Assembly: GCF_025665335.1 (NCBI RefSeq)
Contig: NZ_CP106869.1
Coordinates: 708,501 to 772,500 of the forward strand
DNA from: Xanthomonas sp. AM6
Lineage (GTDB): Bacteria > Pseudomonadota > Gammaproteobacteria > Xanthomonadales > Xanthomonadaceae
Length of the DNA stretch: 64,000 bases
Direction of reading: 5' to 3'
Part shown: positions 43,701 through 53,124 of the stretch, piece after piece
Layout: each line of letters starts with the position of its first letter
Numbering within the stretch: position 1 is the stretch's first letter
Notes under the pieces: model-generated
The model's input: the letters and a program-made list of their open reading frames with translations, nothing else
The model's database searches: none
Told to the model about the DNA's origin: nothing
Program-made: the position numbers and the translations under genes

Positions 43701-46700
43701 CGACCAATCCTGCCGCGAACCTGATCACCTACCGGATCACGATCCGCAACAACGGCCCGTCGGTGGCCACCGACGTGCGCCTGGCCGACACCTTCACCCC
43801 GCCGTCCGGCCGCACCGTCACCTTCATCGGCGCCTCGGCCACGCCCACCGGCACCTTCGACCCGGCCGCCTGTTCGGTGACCTCCGGCAGCAACCCGACC
43901 GTGGGCGCGGTGCAGGTGCTGAACTGCCTGATGCCTGGCATCGGCTTCAGCAACAACGTCGCCGGCGTGGTCGCGTCCGGCCAGACCAGCACGCTGTACC
44001 TGCGCTACCGCTACGACACCCCGCCCGGCGCGGCCGGCGACACGGTCAGCAACCTGGCCCAGGCCACGTCCGCCGAGACAGACAGCAACACCGCCAACAA
44101 CGGCGCCAGCCAGGAAACCACGATCCGCGCCTCGGCCGACGTGGGCGTGAGCAAGCACGTGATCACCGCCACGCCCGATGCCGATCCGGATGTGGCGCTG
44201 CCGGCCAACGCCACGTCGGTGGGCCTGCGCCAGCCGTTCTTCTACGTCATCGACGGCATCAACAACGGCCCCGGCGCGAGCCTGTCGCGCGACCGCAGCG
44301 GCAGCAGCCCGCTCAACGGCACCGGCACCGTGGTCAGCGACACGCTGCCCGCCGGGCTGGTGGTCGTCGGCCAGGTGACCTGGCAGAAGAAGGGCCCGAT
44401 CCCGGGCGGCGGCGGTGGCGAGGTGCCCAACGGCACCGGCAACTGCACCCAGGCCTCGGCCACGCTGACCTGCAACCTCGGCGACGTCACCGTCGGCGGC
44501 AAGCTGCGCATCGTGGTGCCGGTGCGCTGGGATACCTACCCGGGCGCGTCGGCGATCAACAACACCGCGACCATCACCACCGAGCAGGTCGATCGCGTCC
44601 CGCCGAACAACACCTCCACCGTGCCGATCCTGGTCACGCGGGCGTCGCTGGCCGGCACCGTGTTCGAGGACCGCGACCGCGCCGGCGCCAACGGCGGCGT
44701 CCGCCAGGGCGGCGAACCGGCCATCGCCGGCGTCACCATCGTGCTGACCGGCACCGATGCCTACGGCAATGCGGTCAACCGCAGCACCACCACCGCGGCC
44801 GACGGCAGCTACAGCTTCGACAACCTGTCGGCCGCCGGCGCGGGCGGCTACACGCTGACCCAGACCCAGCCGGCCGGCTATCGCAACGGCCCGGTGGATC
44901 CGCCGGTCGCCGGCGCCAGCGCGCCGTCGCTGGGCGGCACCTATGCCGCCGGCAGCCCCAACTCCAGCTACACCGCGATCCCGGTCGGCGCGACCGATGC
45001 GGCGGTGCGTTACGACTTCCCGGAAGTGCGCCGCCCCAGCCTGTCCGGCCGGGTCTACGCCGACCTGAACTTCAACAACGTGCGCGACGGCGGCGACCCG
45101 GCGATCGCCGGCGCCACCGTGGAACTGCTCAACGCCGTCACCGGCGCGGTGCTGGCCACCACCAATACCGACGGCAACGGCGTCTACCGCTTCGACGACC
45201 TGGATCCGACCCTGACCTACAGCGTGCGCGAGCCGCTGCCGGCCGGGCAGTACAGCAACCGTCCCAGCGCGATCAATCCCGGCCAGATCGGCGGCGCGGC
45301 GTGCGCGCCGGGCACCTGCGTGGCCGGCACCGCGGTGGCCGCCCCCGGCGGCCCGGATGCGGCCACCACCGATCGCATCTCGCAGATCCAGCTGGACGCG
45401 GGCCTGGACGGCACCGAGTTCAACTTCGGCGAGAACCCCAGCGGCAGCGCGATCCAGGGACGGGTGTGGCGCGACGACGACAACGACGGCGTGATCGACC
45501 CGACCGAGACCGGCCTGGCCGACGTGGACGTGGTGCTGACCGGCACCGACCAGAACGGCCAGGCGGTCAACCTGACCACCAAGACCGACGCGACCGGCAA
45601 CTACAGCTTCATCGGCCTGCTGCCGGGCACCTACACGGTGACCGAACCGACCCAGCCGACCGGCACCCTCAACGGCAAGACCGTGCCCGGCGACAAGGGC
45701 GGCACCGCCACCGACGTGGCCACCACGCCGTCGGCGATCGCCACCATCGTGCTCGGCGCCAACCAGCAGGGCCAGCACTACGACTTCGGCGAAGTGCAGG
45801 CGGCCTCGCTGTCCGGCCGCGTCTACTACGACAACGACGACAACGGCGTGGTCGGCAGCGACGAGACCGGCATCGGCAACGTGCGCGTGGTGCTGACCGG
45901 CACCGACGACCTCGGCGCCGCGGTGCAGCTGACCGTGCAGACCGACGCGCAGGGCAACTACCGCTTCGAGAACCTGCGTCCGGGCACCTACACGGTGACC
46001 GAACCGGAGCAGCCGGCCGACACCCGCAACGGCATCACCACCGCGGGCACCGTCGGCGGCGCCACGCGCGGCGTGGCGACCCCGCGCGAAACCGTGCCGT
46101 CGGCGATTTCGGCGGTGGTCCTGGCCCCGGGCGCGCAGTCGATCGACAACAACTTCGGCGAGATCGCCAACACCCCGGACCTGGTCGTCAGCAAGATCGC
46201 CGACCCGGTCAAGTTCACCGTCAACAACACCGCCACCTACACCATCAGCGTGCGCAACATCGGCCCGCGTCCGACCGCCGGCGTGTACCAGGTGCAGGAC
46301 CGCCTGCCGCCGGGCGTGACCCTGGCGGCGCTGCCCACCGGCAGCGGCTGGACCTGCGCCGGCGCGGTCGGTGCCGACCGCTTCAGCTGCGACGCCAGCA
46401 CGCTGATCGCGCCCGGGCAGACCGCCAGCGACCGCATCCAGGTGCAGGTCGCGGTGGGCGCGGCCGCGGCCACCGGCAACCCGGTCAACAACGCGGTGCT
46501 GGTGCAGGGCGGCGGCGAAGACGCCTCGCACGGCCCGACCCCGGCCGAGCGCGGCGCGTTCGACGGCGACGTGACCCAGCTGCCGGTGTGCGATCCGGCG
46601 ATCATCCAGAACGCCTGCCGCCTGCCGACGCAGGTGCAGCTGGCGGCCTCGGTGACGGGCACGGTCTGGTTCGACGTCGGCAACGACGACACCCTGCTCG

Positions 46701-48475
46701 ACGGCGGCGATCGCCGCCTGCAGAACTGGATCGTCGAACTGGTCGATCCGACCAGCGGCCAGGTGGTCAGGACCACGCTCAGCGCCGCCGACGGCAGCTA
46801 CCGCTTCGGCGACGTGATCCCCGGGCAGAAGTGGCACATCCGCTTCCGCGATCCGAGCTCCGGGGTGATCTGGGCGTTCCCGGTCAGCGGCGAGACCGCT
46901 GCCGGCGCCGCCGCCCCGTGCGCGGCCGACGCGGCGATCAGCAACGGCAGCGCCAGTTCGTGCCGGGTCAGCGACGGCGGCGTCAGCCAGCTGGAAGTGG
47001 TGCTCAAGGCCGGCGAGAACCTGCCGCAGCAGAGCCTGCCGGTGGATCCGTCGGGCGTGGTCTACGACGCGGTCACCCGCGACCCGGTGCCCGGTGCGAT
47101 CGTCACCCTGGCCCCGGTCGGCGTCTGCGCCGGCTACGACCCGGCCACCAGCCTGCTCAACACCGCGGCCGGCGGCTACCGCATCAACGGCAACGCGGTG
47201 TCGATGACCGTCGGCAACGACGGCTACTACCAGTTCCTGTTCGGCCCGGCGGCGCCGGCGCGCTGCGAGTTCGAGCTGACGGTGACCCCGCCGGGCGGCT
47301 ACGTGTTCGTCTCCACGCTGATCCCGGCCGAAGGCAACTCGCTGTCGCCGCCCGGCGCGGTGGGCAGCAACTACCAGGTGCAGCCCAACGCGCTGGCGCC
47401 GACCGGTCCGGTCGGCACCGCGACCCAGTACTACCTGCGGCTGTTCGCCGGGTCGGCCACCGCCGGCATCGTCCACAACCACATTCCGCTGGACACCGCG
47501 GTGGCCACCGGACTGGCCATCACCAAGACCGGCGACCGCCAGACCGCCGAAGTGGGCGACACCGTGCAATACACCATCACCATCCGCCAGACCGCCGGCA
47601 ATCCGTTGCAGATGGTCAACGTGGTCGATCGCCTGCCGCGCGGCTTCACCTACATCGAAGGCACCGCGCGCGCCAACGGCGTGGCCGTGGCAGAACCGCT
47701 GGGCAAGCCCGGCCCGACGCTGGGCTTCAGCGCCGGCCCGATCCAGGTCGGCCAGCAGATCGCGCTGACCTACCGCGTCCGCGTCGGCGTCGGCGCCCAG
47801 CAGGGCGACGGCATCAACCGCGCCCAGGCCTATGGCTGCTCGATCGCCGGCGGCTGCGTGGATCCGGTGTCGCTGCAGCCGCGCTCCGGCGCGCTGCCGT
47901 CCAACCAGGCGCAGTACCGCGTGCGCGTCACCGGCGGCGTGTTCACCGAGGAGGGTTGTGTGCTGGGCAAGGTATTCGTGGATTGCAACGTCAACCACGT
48001 GCAGGACCGCGAGGAGATCGGCATTCCCGGCGTGCGCCTGTACTTCGAGGACGGCACCTGGGTGATCAGCGATTCGGAAGGCAAGTACAGCTACTGCGGC
48101 CTGCCGCCGCAGAGCCACACGCTGAAGGTCGACGCCAGCACGCTGCCGCAGGGCGCGCGCCTGACCACCAGCAGTAACCGCAACCTGGGCGACGCCGACA
48201 GCCTGTTCATCGATCTCAAGAACGGCGAGCTGCATCGCGCCGACTTCATCGAGGGCAGCTGTTCCAACCCGGTGCTGGAGCAGGTCAAGGCGCGGCGCAC
48301 GCAGGGCGAGGTGCGCGCACCGGAGACCGAGACCGGCAAGGCGCCGCTGCGCTTCAGCAGCAAGCCGGCGCGCGCGCCGCAGCAGGCCACCGACTCGGCG
48401 GCGCAGTCGCCGATCGTCAAGCCACGCGGTACGCCGCCGCCCGATGTCACCGTTCCTGCGGAGGTGCAGCCATGA
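40730..48475 (+). CDS. Giant exported DUF11/SdrD B-like repeat protein
   Basis: A 2581-residue exported protein. A long N-terminal region ends in a hydrophobic core (about residues 38-52, MMAILLLAAPALAAAA), an extended signal peptide. About eight DUF11-type domains follow (each opening like ADLSxxK and containing RNxGPS), then four SdrD/Cna-B-like domains (about 1305-1810; each with xGRVYxDxNxNG and GTYTVTEP), a ninth DUF11, two variant B domains, a tenth DUF11 and a Cys-bearing B domain before a Pro/Lys-rich tail. A DxDGDGxGD loop near codon 930 looks like a Ca2+ site. Gram-positive Sdr proteins use such rods as adhesive stalks; no LPXTG or Gram-negative type V domain is present. Coupled by ATGA overlap to the barrel gene. 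Export route is unknown. Confidence 0.88.
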   Translation: MTDLMRGSRAAALRAWARVARGDHRATASSGRSLRLMMAILLLAAPALAAAADLQITNLSDTGYDPTPAGGSVVYSVTVENSAADTVNNAVVIFDLPAGAQAGAPLPATCSVAAGNAQRIECRVGTLVGTFSSNGAPVTFQLPVSTVGLAPGTIEIRGAIGVETGLPAASTPIASLADADAFFAGDSNAANNRRLEATTLESAGDLSVEKTATPNPVVAGAEVTYTVTVRNAGPSASAGFSVIDTLPAAVQYVANSFSGSGWTFNSGSMTATHAGALANGGSSSFTFRARVTAASGNIINTARVEAGGTPDPLPDNNTGSVTTTVSAGADLALSKSVNPSPAISGQPVTFNIQVRNQGPSAAVNPRFVDNLPTGFLATGGTAPAGWTCTNSNGNATRTCVLNGSLAVGAVADFTIESTVPASGTNSSGDVTNSATASADTPDANNADNTGSTTFTVLADGADLSMNKTKTPALVPVWSGIGSDLDSRMTSTIVVRNMGPRPATGQVQTVDTLATGEELLQPDGSVAQPGVAFAAGAWTCVVDQAYSGASVQHVTCDLGAGSLPLAVGAQAPTLQLLTRARSSSANLLNNACTGGSGGSIEPLTGNGIDRDPETDNDCSGAGTRTTDERADLSIAKRTNGAGDGDNVLAANQDTLSYTLTVTNNGPDSTTGVVVNDTVPGFVNGRTQISVTTTPAGWICTINGASVVCRSGTTALANGATAQIVIQVQRALFDSFNQAAGTCGGTAISGAFCNTAGVGIDAAVAGSVGELNGNNNQASDWIRIARVANVATTAKTISSGTPGRAGVNTTYVMSYINRGPSTVPGVIFRDVFTLPANDSGFVLVSAQRTGAGTRTCTATAGAGVTVTVDAGGTSYANPTGAPAQVTVQCPALPSLTNEQTETLQVVIRPNVNSGNTGRQFDNTADFVVDLDGDGTGDPTAGTDGDGNTYDFNTDTSDDSKSAQLPFEAGQVDLITNKVDTGFTGGVDPLGFDATNPAANLITYRITIRNNGPSVATDVRLADTFTPPSGRTVTFIGASATPTGTFDPAACSVTSGSNPTVGAVQVLNCLMPGIGFSNNVAGVVASGQTSTLYLRYRYDTPPGAAGDTVSNLAQATSAETDSNTANNGASQETTIRASADVGVSKHVITATPDADPDVALPANATSVGLRQPFFYVIDGINNGPGASLSRDRSGSSPLNGTGTVVSDTLPAGLVVVGQVTWQKKGPIPGGGGGEVPNGTGNCTQASATLTCNLGDVTVGGKLRIVVPVRWDTYPGASAINNTATITTEQVDRVPPNNTSTVPILVTRASLAGTVFEDRDRAGANGGVRQGGEPAIAGVTIVLTGTDAYGNAVNRSTTTAADGSYSFDNLSAAGAGGYTLTQTQPAGYRNGPVDPPVAGASAPSLGGTYAAGSPNSSYTAIPVGATDAAVRYDFPEVRRPSLSGRVYADLNFNNVRDGGDPAIAGATVELLNAVTGAVLATTNTDGNGVYRFDDLDPTLTYSVREPLPAGQYSNRPSAINPGQIGGAACAPGTCVAGTAVAAPGGPDAATTDRISQIQLDAGLDGTEFNFGENPSGSAIQGRVWRDDDNDGVIDPTETGLADVDVVLTGTDQNGQAVNLTTKTDATGNYSFIGLLPGTYTVTEPTQPTGTLNGKTVPGDKGGTATDVATTPSAIATIVLGANQQGQHYDFGEVQAASLSGRVYYDNDDNGVVGSDETGIGNVRVVLTGTDDLGAAVQLTVQTDAQGNYRFENLRPGTYTVTEPEQPADTRNGITTAGTVGGATRGVATPRETVPSAISAVVLAPGAQSIDNNFGEIANTPDLVVSKIADPVKFTVNNTATYTISVRNIGPRPTAGVYQVQDRLPPGVTLAALPTGSGWTCAGAVGADRFSCDASTLIAPGQTASDRIQVQVAVGAAAATGNPVNNAVLVQGGGEDASHGPTPAERGAFDGDVTQLPVCDPAIIQNACRLPTQVQLAASVTGTVWFDVGNDDTLLDGGDRRLQNWIVELVDPTSGQVVRTTLSAADGSYRFGDVIPGQKWHIRFRDPSSGVIWAFPVSGETAAGAAAPCAADAAISNGSASSCRVSDGGVSQLEVVLKAGENLPQQSLPVDPSGVVYDAVTRDPVPGAIVTLAPVGVCAGYDPATSLLNTAAGGYRINGNAVSMTVGNDGYYQFLFGPAAPARCEFELTVTPPGGYVFVSTLIPAEGNSLSPPGAVGSNYQVQPNALAPTGPVGTATQYYLRLFAGSATAGIVHNHIPLDTAVATGLAITKTGDRQTAEVGDTVQYTITIRQTAGNPLQMVNVVDRLPRGFTYIEGTARANGVAVAEPLGKPGPTLGFSAGPIQVGQQIALTYRVRVGVGAQQGDGINRAQAYGCSIAGGCVDPVSLQPRSGALPSNQAQYRVRVTGGVFTEEGCVLGKVFVDCNVNHVQDREEIGIPGVRLYFEDGTWVISDSEGKYSYCGLPPQSHTLKVDASTLPQGARLTTSSNRNLGDADSLFIDLKNGELHRADFIEGSCSNPVLEQVKARRTQGEVRAPETETGKAPLRFSSKPARAPQQATDSAAQSPIVKPRGTPPPDVTVPAEVQP
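44640..46160 (+). repeat. Tandem SdrD B-like domain repeats inside the giant gene
   Basis: Four consecutive domain-coding units of about 350-400 bp. The third and fourth (about 45.44-45.79 and 45.80-46.16 kb) are the most alike and share blocks encoding VVLTGTD, GTYTVTEP and DxDNDGVxxxxETG. Conservation at DNA level makes unit gain or loss by recombination possible. Confidence 0.7.
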
Positions 48476-51400
48476 GCCGGCCCGTCACGACGCGCCGCCT
48501 GCCGCGGCTGACCCTGCTGGCCTGCGCCCTGGCCGCGCTGCCGGCGCTGGCCCAGCAGAGCGTCGGCAGCAGCCGCTTCACCCCGGTGCTGGGCGAGGCC
48601 GGCACGCTGTACCCGCGCACGCCGGGCAGCGCTGACGCCGCCGCGCAGACCCTGGCGCCGCGTTCGGGCTCGCTCGACGCGCGCGCCGGGCAGGGCATGG
48701 ACCAGGTGCAGGTCGAGGTCGACCGCGACGGCGCGCCGGCCGACGGCCAGAGCCCGGTGCACGTGACCGTGCGCCTGCTCGACGACGCCGGCAAGCCGCT
48801 GCAGGGCGAGCACTTCGCCACCATCGAGCACACCGGCGGACGCATCCTGCTGCCGGGTTCGCGTACCGACGAGCTGGGGCCGGGCGCGGCCGATGCCGAC
48901 AAGGTCACCCCCGGCGTGCAGTTGCCGGTGCGCGACGGCGTGGCCGAGTTCGACCTGCTGGCGCCGGACCAGCCGCAGGACGTGGTGCTGCGGGTCACCG
49001 CCGGCGGCCACAGCGCCGAGGGCACGATCGGCTTCGTGCCGGAAATGCGCGAGATGATCGCCACCGGCCTGATCGAGGGCGTGGTCAATTTCCGCCGCCG
49101 CGACAACAGCGGGCTGATCGCCCCGGTCGACCATGACGACGTGTTCGAGCGCGACATCCGCCGCTGGGAGAAGCAGTTCAACAACGGCAAGGCCAACGCC
49201 TCGGCGCGCACCGCGTTCTTCGTCAAGGGCCGGATCAAGGGCGAGTACCTGCTCACCGCCGCCTACGACTCGGACAAGGAAGTGCGCGGGCGCCTGCTGC
49301 GCGACATCCAGCCGGAAGAGTTCTACCCGGTGTACGGCGACTCCTCGCTGCGCGGCTTCGACGCGCGTTCGGCCGAGCGCCTGTACGTGCGCGTGGACAA
49401 CCGCCGCAGCTACCTGCTGTACGGCGATTTCCAGACCGGCGACACGCTGGCCACCGCGACCGGCATCGGCGCGCGCAGCAGCATGCCGCAGCGCAGCCTG
49501 GGCACCTACAACCGCACCGCCACCGGCCTGGGCTGGCACTACGAGAACGAGCGCGTGCGCACCAACGTGTTCGCCATCCAGGACTCGCTGCGCCAGGTGA
49601 TCGAGGAATTCGCCAGCCAGGGCAGCGGCCCGTACGCATTGCGCAACAACGCGGTGCTGGAAGGCAGCGAGCGCGTGGAAGTGGTGGTGCGCGACCGCAA
49701 CCAGCCCTCGCGCATCGTCTCGGTGCAGCCGCTGGCGCGCTTGGTGGACTACAGCTTCGAGCCGTTCTCCGGGCGCATCCTGCTCAACCAGTTCCTGTCC
49801 GCCTACGACAGCAACCTCAACCCGGTCTCGCTGCGCATCACCTACGAACTGGACCAGGGCACCGAGCGCTTCTGGGTGTACGGCGCCGACGGCCAGCTGC
49901 GGCTGACCAATGCGCTGGAAGTCGGCGCGTCAGTGGTGGACGACCGCAACCCGTTCGCCGAGTTCCGCATGGGCAGCGCCAACGCCGGCTACCGCTTCGG
50001 GCCCAACACGGCGCTGGTGGCGGAATTCGCGCGCACCCAGAGCGAGATCAACACCAACTCGATCAACCAGATCGCCACACCGGGCCTGCAGGACCTCAGC
50101 GGCCGCGTCGAAGGCGATGCCTGGCGCGTGGAGTTCGGCCACGACGGCGACAAGCTCGACGCCAACCTGTTCGCCGCGCGCACCGATCCGGCGTTCAACA
50201 ACCCGGCCTCGCCGCTGTTCGGCGGGCGCGGCGAGTACAACGCCAAGCTCGAGTACCACCTGACCGAACGCGTGGACCTGTACGTCGAAGGCCTGCGCAG
50301 CGAGGACCGCAATCCGGATGGCGGCAAGCGCGATGCGGGCGGCGCCGGCGTGCGCGTGGGCGCCACCGAGAAGCTGACCCTGGACTTCGGCGTGCGCTCG
50401 ATCCGCGAGACGGTCGGCGCGTACTCGCCGTGGTCCACCGACACCGGCTACGGCAACAGCGGCGGCCTCACCGGCGGCTTCGCCACCGGCGCCGGCGGCG
50501 GCGCGCTCGGCTATGGCCAGCAACCGCTGGACCCGCTGACCGGCCTGCCGGTGATCGGCTCCAGCAGCGCGGTCACCGGCACCGCCAGCGACCTGCCGAT
50601 CGGCACGCGGCTGGAATCGGACAGCGCCCGCATCGGTGCCGGCTACCGCGTCGGCACCAAGCTGTCGCTGGGCGCCGAGTACGAGCAGAGCGTGTCCGGC
50701 GAGGACCGCAACCGTGTCGCCGCCGGCGTCGACTACCAGGTGCTGGAACGCAGCCGCCTGTACGGCCGCTACGAGAAGCAGACCGGCCTGACCAGCGCCT
50801 ACGGCATCACCACCACCGACCGCGAGGCCGATGCGCTGGTGTTCGGCATCGACAGCAGCTACGTGCGCGATACCCAGGCGTTCTCCGAGTACCGCATGCG
50901 CGATGCGATCAGCGGCCGCGATGTGCAGGCCGCCTCGGGCATCCGCAACACCTGGGACGTGCGCGAAGGCCTGCGCCTGAGCAGCTCCGCCGAACACGTC
51001 AAGATCTACGACGGCAACACCGGCGATGCCACCGGCCTGGCGCTGGCGCTGGACTACAGCGCCAACCCGCTGTGGCGCGGCTCGGTGAGGGTGGAGCACC
51101 GCATCAGCGGCGACGTCGCCGAGACCGAGACCGACGAGGCCTTCGACACCACGCTGGTGCAGTTCATGCTGGCGCGCAAGCTCAGCCGCGACTGGACCCT
51201 GCTCGGCCGCAACTACCTGCTGCAGACCAACTACGCCGCCCGCGGCGACGTGCTGCAGAACCGTTTCCAGCTGGGCGTGGCCTACCGCGATACCGACACC
51301 AACCGGATCAACGCGCTGGCCCGCTACGAGTACAAGCTGGAACGCGACGAGAGCGGGCTGACCCTGCTCGACGGGCAGGCGGTGGACGGCAGCAGCCAGG

Positions 51401-51849
51401 ACATCAGCAGCCGCGCGCACATCGTCTCCACCCATGCCGACTGGCATCCGTCGCGGCCGTGGTGGCTGACCGGGCGCGTGGCCGGCAAGTGGCAGCAGGA
51501 CCGCTTCGCCTATGCCGACGGCGGCCGCGTGGACAGCCGCTTCCATGCGGTGCTGGTGTCCGCGCGCGTGGTCTACGACATCACCGAGAACTGGGACATC
51601 GGCGTGCTCGGCTCCACCTTCCGTGGCCAGCTCGGTTCCAACCAGTACGCCTACGGCCTGGAAGTGGGCCGGCTGCTGCGCCAGAACCTGTGGCTGTCGG
51701 CCGGCTACAACTGGTCCGGCTTCGAGGGCGACCGCGACCTGTCCGGCTACGAGTACACCCAGCAGGGCGCGTTCCTGCGCCTGCGCTTCAAATTCGACGA
51801 AGACCTGTTCCGCCGGGATCCGGTCCGTTACCGCGACCCGGCGCGCTGA
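48472..51849 (+). CDS. Large predicted outer-membrane beta-barrel with N-terminal Ig-like domain
   Basis: An 1125-residue protein. Signal peptide (about residues 1-28, cleavage after LALA or ALA-Q), then a 40-residue linker, an immunoglobulin-like domain (about 75-190, VHVTVRLLDDAGKPLQG) and, from about residue 195 on, long runs of alternating polar and hydrophobic strands rich in Tyr, Arg and Asp ending LRLRFKF, as in outer-membrane barrels. The 14 residues after that Phe are unusual. Many barrels are exporters or anchors for a neighbouring exoprotein, and this gene is coupled to the giant repeat gene by an ATGA overlap. No TonB box, POTRA or plug domain is apparent. I do not recognise a named family. 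Confidence 0.8.
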   Translation: MSRPVTTRRLPRLTLLACALAALPALAQQSVGSSRFTPVLGEAGTLYPRTPGSADAAAQTLAPRSGSLDARAGQGMDQVQVEVDRDGAPADGQSPVHVTVRLLDDAGKPLQGEHFATIEHTGGRILLPGSRTDELGPGAADADKVTPGVQLPVRDGVAEFDLLAPDQPQDVVLRVTAGGHSAEGTIGFVPEMREMIATGLIEGVVNFRRRDNSGLIAPVDHDDVFERDIRRWEKQFNNGKANASARTAFFVKGRIKGEYLLTAAYDSDKEVRGRLLRDIQPEEFYPVYGDSSLRGFDARSAERLYVRVDNRRSYLLYGDFQTGDTLATATGIGARSSMPQRSLGTYNRTATGLGWHYENERVRTNVFAIQDSLRQVIEEFASQGSGPYALRNNAVLEGSERVEVVVRDRNQPSRIVSVQPLARLVDYSFEPFSGRILLNQFLSAYDSNLNPVSLRITYELDQGTERFWVYGADGQLRLTNALEVGASVVDDRNPFAEFRMGSANAGYRFGPNTALVAEFARTQSEINTNSINQIATPGLQDLSGRVEGDAWRVEFGHDGDKLDANLFAARTDPAFNNPASPLFGGRGEYNAKLEYHLTERVDLYVEGLRSEDRNPDGGKRDAGGAGVRVGATEKLTLDFGVRSIRETVGAYSPWSTDTGYGNSGGLTGGFATGAGGGALGYGQQPLDPLTGLPVIGSSSAVTGTASDLPIGTRLESDSARIGAGYRVGTKLSLGAEYEQSVSGEDRNRVAAGVDYQVLERSRLYGRYEKQTGLTSAYGITTTDREADALVFGIDSSYVRDTQAFSEYRMRDAISGRDVQAASGIRNTWDVREGLRLSSSAEHVKIYDGNTGDATGLALALDYSANPLWRGSVRVEHRISGDVAETETDEAFDTTLVQFMLARKLSRDWTLLGRNYLLQTNYAARGDVLQNRFQLGVAYRDTDTNRINALARYEYKLERDESGLTLLDGQAVDGSSQDISSRAHIVSTHADWHPSRPWWLTGRVAGKWQQDRFAYADGGRVDSRFHAVLVSARVVYDITENWDIGVLGSTFRGQLGSNQYAYGLEVGRLLRQNLWLSAGYNWSGFEGDRDLSGYEYTQQGAFLRLRFKFDEDLFRRDPVRYRDPAR

Positions 51850-51856
51850 GGAATCC

Positions 51857-52879
51857 ATGATGACCACGACCCATACCCGCTTCGTCCTGTCCCGCACCGT
51901 CGCCGCCGCCCTGCTGCTGGGCGCCTGTGCCGCCGGCAACGCGCAGACCCAGTTGCTGCCGCAGCAGCAGCGCATCAGCGACGAGGCCATCGCCGCCGAC
52001 CTGCAGGGCTACCAGTCCGTGCAGGACCGCATCCAGGCGCTCAACGACGGCGGCCGCCCGGTACGCGACTACGCCTTGTCCAAGGCGCAGTGCTGGCTGG
52101 ACGTGTCCTTCCACGAGTACACCCGCAACGACCGCAGCGCGTTCCCGCAGGGCGCGCTCGGCGAGTCGGAGAAGCTGGTGCAGCTGATGGAGCAGCGCGC
52201 CACCACGATCCCGACCAAGACCCCGCTGGTCAACGACGCCAAGTACCTGCGCGACGACCTGTGGCAGCGCCTGCGCGCGCTGCACGGCAGCGCCGGCTTC
52301 AGCTGCGCGCAGCAGGCGGTGGCCTGCGGCGAGGTCGAGCTGGTGCATGCCGGCAACGAGTTCAACCAGCAGCAGTGGCGCCATTCCAAGCCGTACATCC
52401 AGATCGCCGAGGACATGGTCAACGACGCCGAGGCGCTGGCCCGGCAGTGCGGCGGCCCGGAGCGTCCGGACACGCCGGCGGCGGCGCCGATCCCGCTGGT
52501 GGCCAACGTGCTGTTCGAGTTCGACCGCGACGGCTACAAGGACATCCGCACCCATTCGCTGGAGAGCCTGGACCGCGCGCTGGCGCGCATCGCCGAAGAG
52601 AAGCTGACCTTACAGAAGGTGGAGCTGGTCGGCCACGCCGACCGCATGGACGGCCGCGGCCACGACTACAACCAGGGCCTGTCCGAGCGCCGCGCGCGCA
52701 CCGTGCGCGAGCTGCTGATCGGCCGCGGCGTGCCCGCCGACCGCATCCGCTACGAGTACCGCGGCGACAGCCAACAGGTCCAGCAATGCACCGGCGTGAA
52801 GCCGCGCGCGGCGCTGCTGGAATGCCTGCTGCCGAACCGCCGCGTCGAAGTGCGCCTGGTGGTCGGCCGCGGCGACTGA
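51857..52879 (+). CDS. OmpA-family protein, third gene of the surface locus
   Basis: A 340-residue protein. A hydrophobic export signal contains LLLGAC (lipobox-like, Cys at about residue 23), so it may be an outer-membrane lipoprotein. The middle (about 30-200) is helical and of unknown fold; the C-terminal OmpA domain (about 215-335) has the peptidoglycan-binding features VLFEFDRDGYKDI, VELVGHADRMDG and the paired Asp/Arg of NxxLSxRRA (here NQGLSERRA). Two Cys near the end may form a disulfide. GAGGAA precedes the start, 7 bp after the barrel gene. It would tie the outer-membrane complex to the cell wall. Confidence 0.88.
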   Translation: MMTTTHTRFVLSRTVAAALLLGACAAGNAQTQLLPQQQRISDEAIAADLQGYQSVQDRIQALNDGGRPVRDYALSKAQCWLDVSFHEYTRNDRSAFPQGALGESEKLVQLMEQRATTIPTKTPLVNDAKYLRDDLWQRLRALHGSAGFSCAQQAVACGEVELVHAGNEFNQQQWRHSKPYIQIAEDMVNDAEALARQCGGPERPDTPAAAPIPLVANVLFEFDRDGYKDIRTHSLESLDRALARIAEEKLTLQKVELVGHADRMDGRGHDYNQGLSERRARTVRELLIGRGVPADRIRYEYRGDSQQVQQCTGVKPRAALLECLLPNRRVEVRLVVGRGD

Positions 52880-52895
52880 CCGCCGCGAGCTTCGG

Positions 52896-52932
52896 CCCCT
52901 CTCCCCCGGGAGAGGGGGTGGGGTGAGGGTAT
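52896..52932. repeat. CCCCTCTCCC-type intergenic repeat hairpin
   Basis: CCCCTCTCCC (52896-52905) pairs with GGGAGAGGGG (52908-52917), followed by TGGGGTGAGGGT. This short element is widespread in Xanthomonadaceae and pseudomonad intergenic DNA. It lies 17 bp after the OmpA-like stop and may end the three-gene transcript. Nothing else is seen up to the next gene. Confidence 0.6.
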
Positions 52933-53124
52933 GTGCCCAAGCCCTGGCACCGTTCAAGCCGCACCAGGCTTCGCCCGCACCCAGTCACGGCCCCATTCAA
53001 GCCAAGCTGCCGCCAGCGAGACGCCATGGCCGCCGCCGCGCTCAAGAATCCCCGGCCGCCGCCGCCATCATGGACAAGCGAAGCCGCTTCGCCGCCCGCA
53101 TCGGCCGTCCATGAGGTCACGCGC

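Noticed and set aside
44640-46160. Possible CRISPR or tandem satellite array
   Set aside because: The repeat units are 350-400 bp, in frame and encode protein domains; no short direct repeats with unique spacers occur.
40655-48235. A 2526-codon open frame antisense to the giant surface gene, and a 2467-codon plus-strand frame through it
   Set aside because: Both are shadows: GC-rich third codon positions and low stop density keep all three frames open. Their translations are low-complexity Gly/Ala/Arg/His runs without domains, signal peptides or ribosome sites.
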